Assembly: GCA_021464415.1 (NCBI GenBank)
Contig: CM038464.1
Span: forward strand, 56,285,328 to 56,349,327
DNA length: 64,000 bases
Source of the DNA: Lonicera japonica
Taxonomy: Eukaryota; Streptophyta; Magnoliopsida; Dipsacales; Caprifoliaceae
Reading direction: 5' to 3'
In this document: one piece after another, positions 59,109 through 64,000 of the stretch
Numbering within the stretch: the stretch's first letter is position 1
How the letters are laid out: each line of letters starts with the position of its first letter
Position numbers and translations under genes: made by a program
Notes under the pieces: generated by a model
Databases searched by the model: none
The model's input: the letters and a program-made list of their open reading frames with translations, nothing else
What the model was told of the DNA's origin: nothing

Positions 59109-60208
59109 TTAAAAGTTGCTTGTCAGGGCAGTTGGCCATGAAATGAGCACCGTGACACAAGTAGCACGTTCCGGGGCTGACGGGCTTTTCCCATTATTGC
59201 CGGTTTGGGAGTTCCCTGTGAACTTGTTCCCATTTTTGTAATTATTTTGCTGGGTAAATGGCCTGGTGGGTGTGTTGCCCCTCAATCAGGTCTGGCAGGA
59301 GAATTCGGTTTTCTCTCCCCCGCATTCTTCGTCTGCCCACTTCTTGGAACATTTGTTTTAGGACCGGTGGTGTAATCTTGCAGGCTTTCAGCAGCTGATA
59401 TGGCTTGAGTTAACGTCTTCACTTGCCTACGATTTAACTCCGTTTTGGCCCACGGTTGTAGCCCGATCATGAAGAAGAATAGTCTATCAGCATCATTCAT
59501 ATCGTGGATATCTAGCATGATGGTGGTGAACGCATTGACGTACTCCTTGATGCTCCTGAGTGCTTCGTTTGAAGGAGTTCTTGTCGTGCGTTGTGGGAGT
59601 GTTTTTCGGGAAGGAATCGATCACGCAACTCCTTTTTCAGATCCTCCCAAGTGCTAATCTCGCACTCTCCAGCTTGAACCTCGTTGTACTTGTTCCGCCA
59701 CCATAATTTGGCATCCCCGGACAAGTACATGGACGCAGAGGATATCTTCGTTTCCTCCTCGTCGACCTTTGTTACACGGAAATATTGTTCCATGTCAAAA
59801 ACGAAATTTTCTAATTCCCTAGCATCACGAACACCAGTGAATGCTTTGGGTTCGGGCACTTTTATCTTCGCACGCTCCCCCCACCCCCAACTGGTGAGTT
59901 AGCGACCGCCATCGACAATATAGTCAATTTCTGGGCGAGTTGATCGATTTCAGTTCTCATCTCATCCATCATCTCCCCAAAGTGACCCCCTGGTGGATTC
60001 CCTGAAGATTTTGGAGGCCTTCCTCCAAATCTTGTATGCGATCGATTAGTGCGGGTGAGCTACCCGATGCATCCCCTGCTGGGATAGTTTGAGTGCGTAA
60101 CTCCAAACTTTGCACACGATCGACGAGAGAGGGCGTTCCGCCCATTTTCTCCATTAGCGATCCAACATTTCTCTCGAGGGCTTCGATTCTCTGGCTATTG
60201 GTTCCCAT
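59109..60208 (-). pseudogene. Gag of the gypsy element, multiply frameshifted
   Basis: Begins at the ATG at 60208 with a coiled-coil-like N-terminus (RIEALERNVGSLMEKMGG). The capsid region is in two frames: 59859-59512 (FVFDMEQYFRV, GDAKLWWRNKY) and 59518-59282 (LDIHDMNDADRLFFFMIGLQ). A CX2CX3HX4C zinc knuckle (CYLCHGAHFMANC) is encoded near 59130-59170 in yet another frame. I see frame breaks near 59985, 59880, 59560, 59280, 59175 and 59105; several coincide with runs of C/G. Confidence 0.88.
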
Positions 60209-60278
60209 CGTAACGTAGTAAGATACACCAACTGGGTTTTACAAGGCAGCAACCGAAAACAATCCCTCTGATACCAAC

Positions 60279-60839
60279 TGTCACGGGGCGTCCTTTGATG
60301 GCACAAAGGAGGCCGCGTGAACGACCGTGCTAACCGATAGCACGGTTGAATGTGATCGAATTTTATTAACAATCGATGAACAACATGCAACAACAGTAAT
60401 TTGAAAGAGAGCGTGAGCACAAATTGAGATTACTTCATTGCAAGAAAATTAGATTACATGGAAAGCTATTACAGTTCGAAAGAAAGTAAGAGCTTGAAAG
60501 CAAGTGCTAAACAACGTGCACTGGTAGGCAACTCGGGTGAGGCAGATAGTCTTATCCCCACATATAACCACTTAATGAAAATACCAAAGTTGTAGCAGTG
60601 CACGTTGGGTCTTACAAGTTACAAGAAAACTTATACAAAGGAAATGCAATACAATTACAAAGGAAATTCCTAGATCTAATTACATGGAAACAATATTTAC
60701 ATATGAGAAACCTAAACATAATAAAAACTAGATGGCGCTGGATCGCCTGTTGGGCCGTGCTGCGCTCGGGCGCAAGCACAGTGCTGATGAAGTGTCGTCG
60801 ATGTCGGTCACGAGTGCTGTTGGAAGGCACCCCGTGACA
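60279..60839 (-). repeat. 5' LTR of the gypsy element
   Basis: 561 bp, TGTCACGGGG...CCCCGTGACA. The primer-binding site follows on the minus strand at 60276-60266. Confidence 0.95.
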
Positions 60840-60844
60840 CTATG

Positions 60845-63800
60845 CTTGGTTAAAACGCATAAGTATATAACCATATTCGGTGACTCCAAAGGTTGGATCC
60901 TTTTGGAGTTACTCTATGTGCTCTGTATACTTGTGTATGCTATTTAATTGCTTGTCATAAAAAATGAGTAACTGTCATATTGATGTTTCGCTGTTCAATA
61001 ATTGATTGTGTTCAATGCATAAAAATTGAGTCATGTAAAATGAATCTTATAAGTAAATGTACAATGTTGAACACAAAAAATACTGGACGATAAGTTATAT
61101 AAACCATAAATATATTTGATTGATCCAAGATTCACCGCTAATTGCGTCATCTAAATAAGGACAGTGCTTAGTGTGATTGTTGATAAACTTTTTGTGAAGT
61201 ATTTAACGTTTGTCTACCATTTCTCCTCATGGCCTTTTCAAATAACTTTGAATGATGTAACTTTAAATTTAAAAATTGATTTTTAATAAAATTTATATAT
61301 TTAAAATCTACTCATCAATATCTGTAGAAGATGATCCATCGTGATAATAGAATTTTGTTTCAACGAAATTCATAAAAAATAATATTAAATTTACCTAAAT
61401 TGCTAATTCCATATGTTTATATATTATTGGTCAATTTAAATTTTATACGAGTTTAGAAATTAAAAATTAAAACACAAATTAAAAATTTGTAAAATTTATG
61501 CGTAACTTTCCAAATTAAAATTTTATACATAAATTATATACAATTAACCGTTAGAGATACACTAGTCCGATCCAAAATTCAAAAAAACTGAAATTTCGAT
61601 CCAATATAGGGCACCTCCAATAATCATTTCTGCCTACGCAATTTTTTATAATAAAATACAAGCTGGTAATAATTATCTCCAATGAAGTTTCTTTATGAAT
61701 TTCCATATGACTTGTCAATTGAATCTCATGAAAATTTTCAGGATTGAAAATTTTCAATCTTATATGGTAGCAACTGAGCGATTCCAACAGCTACTTAGCC
61801 AATATAATTAATTACATTTTTAAAAATAAGGTTCCACAAGATAGAAAAGTAAGATAGAAATAACACCACAGGAAATAATTTTCTTTGTGAAGTTTTTCTA
61901 TCAATACAAAATTGCTAAATAAATATATAAATATTGTAAAAGTACTATAACAAGAGAATATAAATAAAATAGAAAATGATAATTTTACGGATCTTGTTAA
62001 TTGGATAATCATATCAATCACATTAATAAGGTGTACATTTAAAATATACAACTTATTAATACTAGCCTATGGAGCATACCTTACGTGTGTGCAGTGGATG
62101 AAATAAAATAAATTGTATGCAAAATAATATTTTTCTATCACAAATACAAAATCAGTTATGTCCTCTTTACGGAAATTTTTAATTATAAAATTTGTTCTTA
62201 GTCAATTAAAAGTCTTTGCATTTAAAATGATTCAATTTTTTTTGATGGAGTGTTTGGAGGAATTAAAAATGTTATAAGAACATATTTTGAAATTGGTGTT
62301 TTTGTATACATCCACAAAGTTTTTTTTTACTGTGTTTCTCTTTTCCTAGTTTTGATAAATTCGCAACCAAATAATCCCTTATTTTTTATTTACAAAAGAA
62401 AAAAGAAAAAAACAATTCTCTTATTCTTTAACACTGCACATAAATCTTCCGCACTGGTGATTCATTTCAAGTCAACAGTTTTGAAGGTTACATCATATAT
62501 ATAATCAATTTTGACTTTTCAGGACTCGATTGTATGCATAAATTCATCAGACGGCTAATGAATGTTGCCCCTCTTCGCTAGTATTGACAACCTTATCTGT
62601 TCAAAGGAGTTTGTTTTTTTCAAGGTTTTCGAATTGAATTATTTCTTAAAGTCATTTTGTTTATAATAGGCTTAAAGCATTAAAAAAAGCCCAAAAAAGA
62701 AACAATGTAGAAGATGTATTCCTCAATGTTTAGTTGACGGTGTATATTTTATTTGTAATCTTCAATCACTCTTATATGTTATCAATAGAGTTAGTAAGAA
62801 CCTTATAATTAAAATCAATTTTTTTTAAAACTCGAAGATCCAAGACAAATGAAAATCTGGTAGCATATTTCAGAGAGAGGATTTATTGAGTGTTGAGGAA
62901 ATATAATAAAAAATTTCATCATAACATCATCTAGTTGTAGTGTCAAACAAATTCAACACTAATCACAGTGAGTAAAAACGGATGTGGTTTGACAAAAACA
63001 GCGATCGAAATTGCACTAGTAACTTCTTGTTTGGAAGTTGAACATAAAACAGGATGAGTTGAAAATTGTTGGTGGGGTGAAAAGATTGTTTTCGTGGATT
63101 TATTTAAAACATCCTTTTTGTGAATTCTCTATATCAAGAATTAAGTAATTTTAAGTCTTACTTCAAATGACTCAATTTTAGTTTTAATCATGAATTTTCA
63201 TATTTACAATTATTTAATTTTCTAACCAAGCCCAAATCAATATAAAAATTGTAAATTGTCTAATTCATATTTTGAGGGACAACTAAACGAATCCTTATTA
63301 TATGAAAAATTAACCCCGTAATAAATAAATATATTTATTTAAATATCCTATTTGATAAAAAATTTGTACATTACATATTATAAAAAAGTAAAGCCCGACT
63401 ATAAAACTGGTTTAAATGTTCATTAACATTATTTTGTAAATATTTGTTTACCTATTCTAAAATAGTATTTAATTTTTTTTCATTAGATATCTCTATATAT
63501 ATAGAGATTTTTAAACATAGGTTTTTTATTAACTAAAAATTATCTAATATCCGTAGATTTGATTGCCATTATTAAATTTTGATTGAAAAGAAAATTAAAT
63601 TTGAAGTCCTTTTTTAGTTTTTAGTAAAGCTGGCAATGGGTAAGTTTTGCAAGCGGGTTAGCAAGATTCGAACCCACCTCGTCAAAGAGTATGTCTGCCA
63701 TGTGTTTTTCCTGAATTGATCGATGCAAGTATTGTATTGAAAATTAGAACTCTCTCCATTTACTATGCTTAGACCTAGGATAACCATTTTAGAAAGGGCA

Positions 63801-64000
63801 TGATGAAACTACATGAAACAATATGAAATTGCCATAAAATTGATTGAATAATTCTAATTCGTATATATAATGTTTAACATGAAGTCGTCTTTGTGTCCAT
63901 ATTTTGAAACAAAATTGGAGATATATCGTGCTAATCGTGTTTTGGCATATAAATTAGGGTGTTTTTTTTATTATTAATCATTCATATTAAAGGTAATTAC
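60845..64000. other. Gene-free AT-rich sequence
   Basis: Contains the TATATA box at 60864-60869, a hairpin at 60883-60909 (ACTCCAAAGG / CCTTTTGGAGT), and a 21-base direct repeat with 54813 at 60963-60983. From 61000 to 64000 I find no coding exon, RNA gene or transposon boundary that I can support. Confidence 0.5.

Larger units (their letters stand above)
54875..60844 (-). mobile_element. Ty3/gypsy chromovirus-type LTR retrotransposon with CTATG target duplication
   Basis: The element is 54880-60839 (5960 bp) and is read on the minus strand. LTRs are 60279-60839 (5') and 54880-55442 (3'), both TGTCACGGGG...CCCCGTGACA. CTATG is present at 54875-54879 and 60840-60844. The primer-binding site next to the 5' LTR is TGGTATCAGAG (60266-60276), initiator tRNA-Met type. 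The polypurine tract GGTGGGGGAGGA is at 55443-55454. The coding order is gag, protease, reverse transcriptase, RNase H, integrase, chromodomain, as in chromoviruses. By eye the LTRs differ by only four substitutions and a two-base indel, so insertion is recent. Even so the coding region carries numerous frameshifts. Confidence 0.97.

Noticed and set aside
1..64000. CRISPR arrays, operons, riboswitches, bacterial-type promoters, rRNA
   Set aside because: The window is plant nuclear DNA; the direct repeats seen are transposon-derived or microsatellites and none has CRISPR spacing.

Overview
This is an AT-rich stretch of nuclear plant chromosome, almost certainly from a eudicot. The evidence is spliced genes with GT-AG introns and long introns, a plant-specific TGA-type bZIP factor, a chloroplast-type PPR protein, a CYP71-clan P450 remnant, a RopGEF fragment, a plant cytosolic tRNA-Trp, and a dense set of plant transposon families. 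Nothing in it is bacterial, organellar or viral in layout. The species cannot be named from the sequence alone.

Only three loci look like working host genes. (1) A clade-I TGA (TGA1/TGA4-like) bZIP gene on the + strand, eight coding exons from 11267 to 18111, 364 codons, with a complete small TRIM retroelement in its last intron. (2) A two-exon PPR gene on the - strand, 32167 to 30077, about 520 aa, recognised as the EMB2453/PPR5 family. (3) A tRNA-Trp(CCA) gene on the - strand at 32278-32349, only about 110 bp upstream of the PPR start codon.

Layout: 1-7.1 kb is gene-free and packed with small inverted-repeat elements (Harbinger-like MITEs and a hAT-like MITE); 7.16-7.50 kb is a SINE with a 19-bp target duplication; 7.5-11.3 kb is the TGA upstream region; 11.3-18.1 kb is TGA; 19.5-19.8 kb is a nearly perfect palindromic MITE; 21.8-23.1 kb is Helitron-like repeat material; 23.3-24.8 kb holds two gag fragments of a gypsy element in head-to-head inverted orientation, followed by diverged LTR-like repeats to 26.6 kb; 27.6-29.0 kb has two Harbinger-like MITEs; 30.1-32.35 kb is PPR plus tRNA; 33.3-34.7 kb is a 1.35-kb foldback element; 37.2-38.0 kb is a Pack-MULE-like element carrying the N-terminus of a RopGEF; 42.1-44.6 kb is a hAT-type element with a solo LTR nested in it; 45.3-45.9 kb is the last exon of a CYP736A-like P450 with a broken splice acceptor; 46.0-52.4 kb is an older MITE-like element split by a hAT-like element and a gypsy solo LTR; 52.7-53.9 kb is another hAT-like element; 54.9-60.8 kb is a nearly full-length chromovirus-type Ty3/gypsy retrotransposon with almost identical LTRs but a frameshifted coding region; the rest to 64 kb is featureless AT-rich sequence.

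The main story is therefore two compact gene islands in a transposon graveyard where many insertions still show exact target duplications and can be put in order. The items most worth a second look are the Pack-MULE with a captured RopGEF exon, the inverted gag repeat, the dyad array inside the solo LTR, the loss of a redox cysteine in the TGA protein, and the retrotransposon that sits between an snRNA-type USE and a TATA box.
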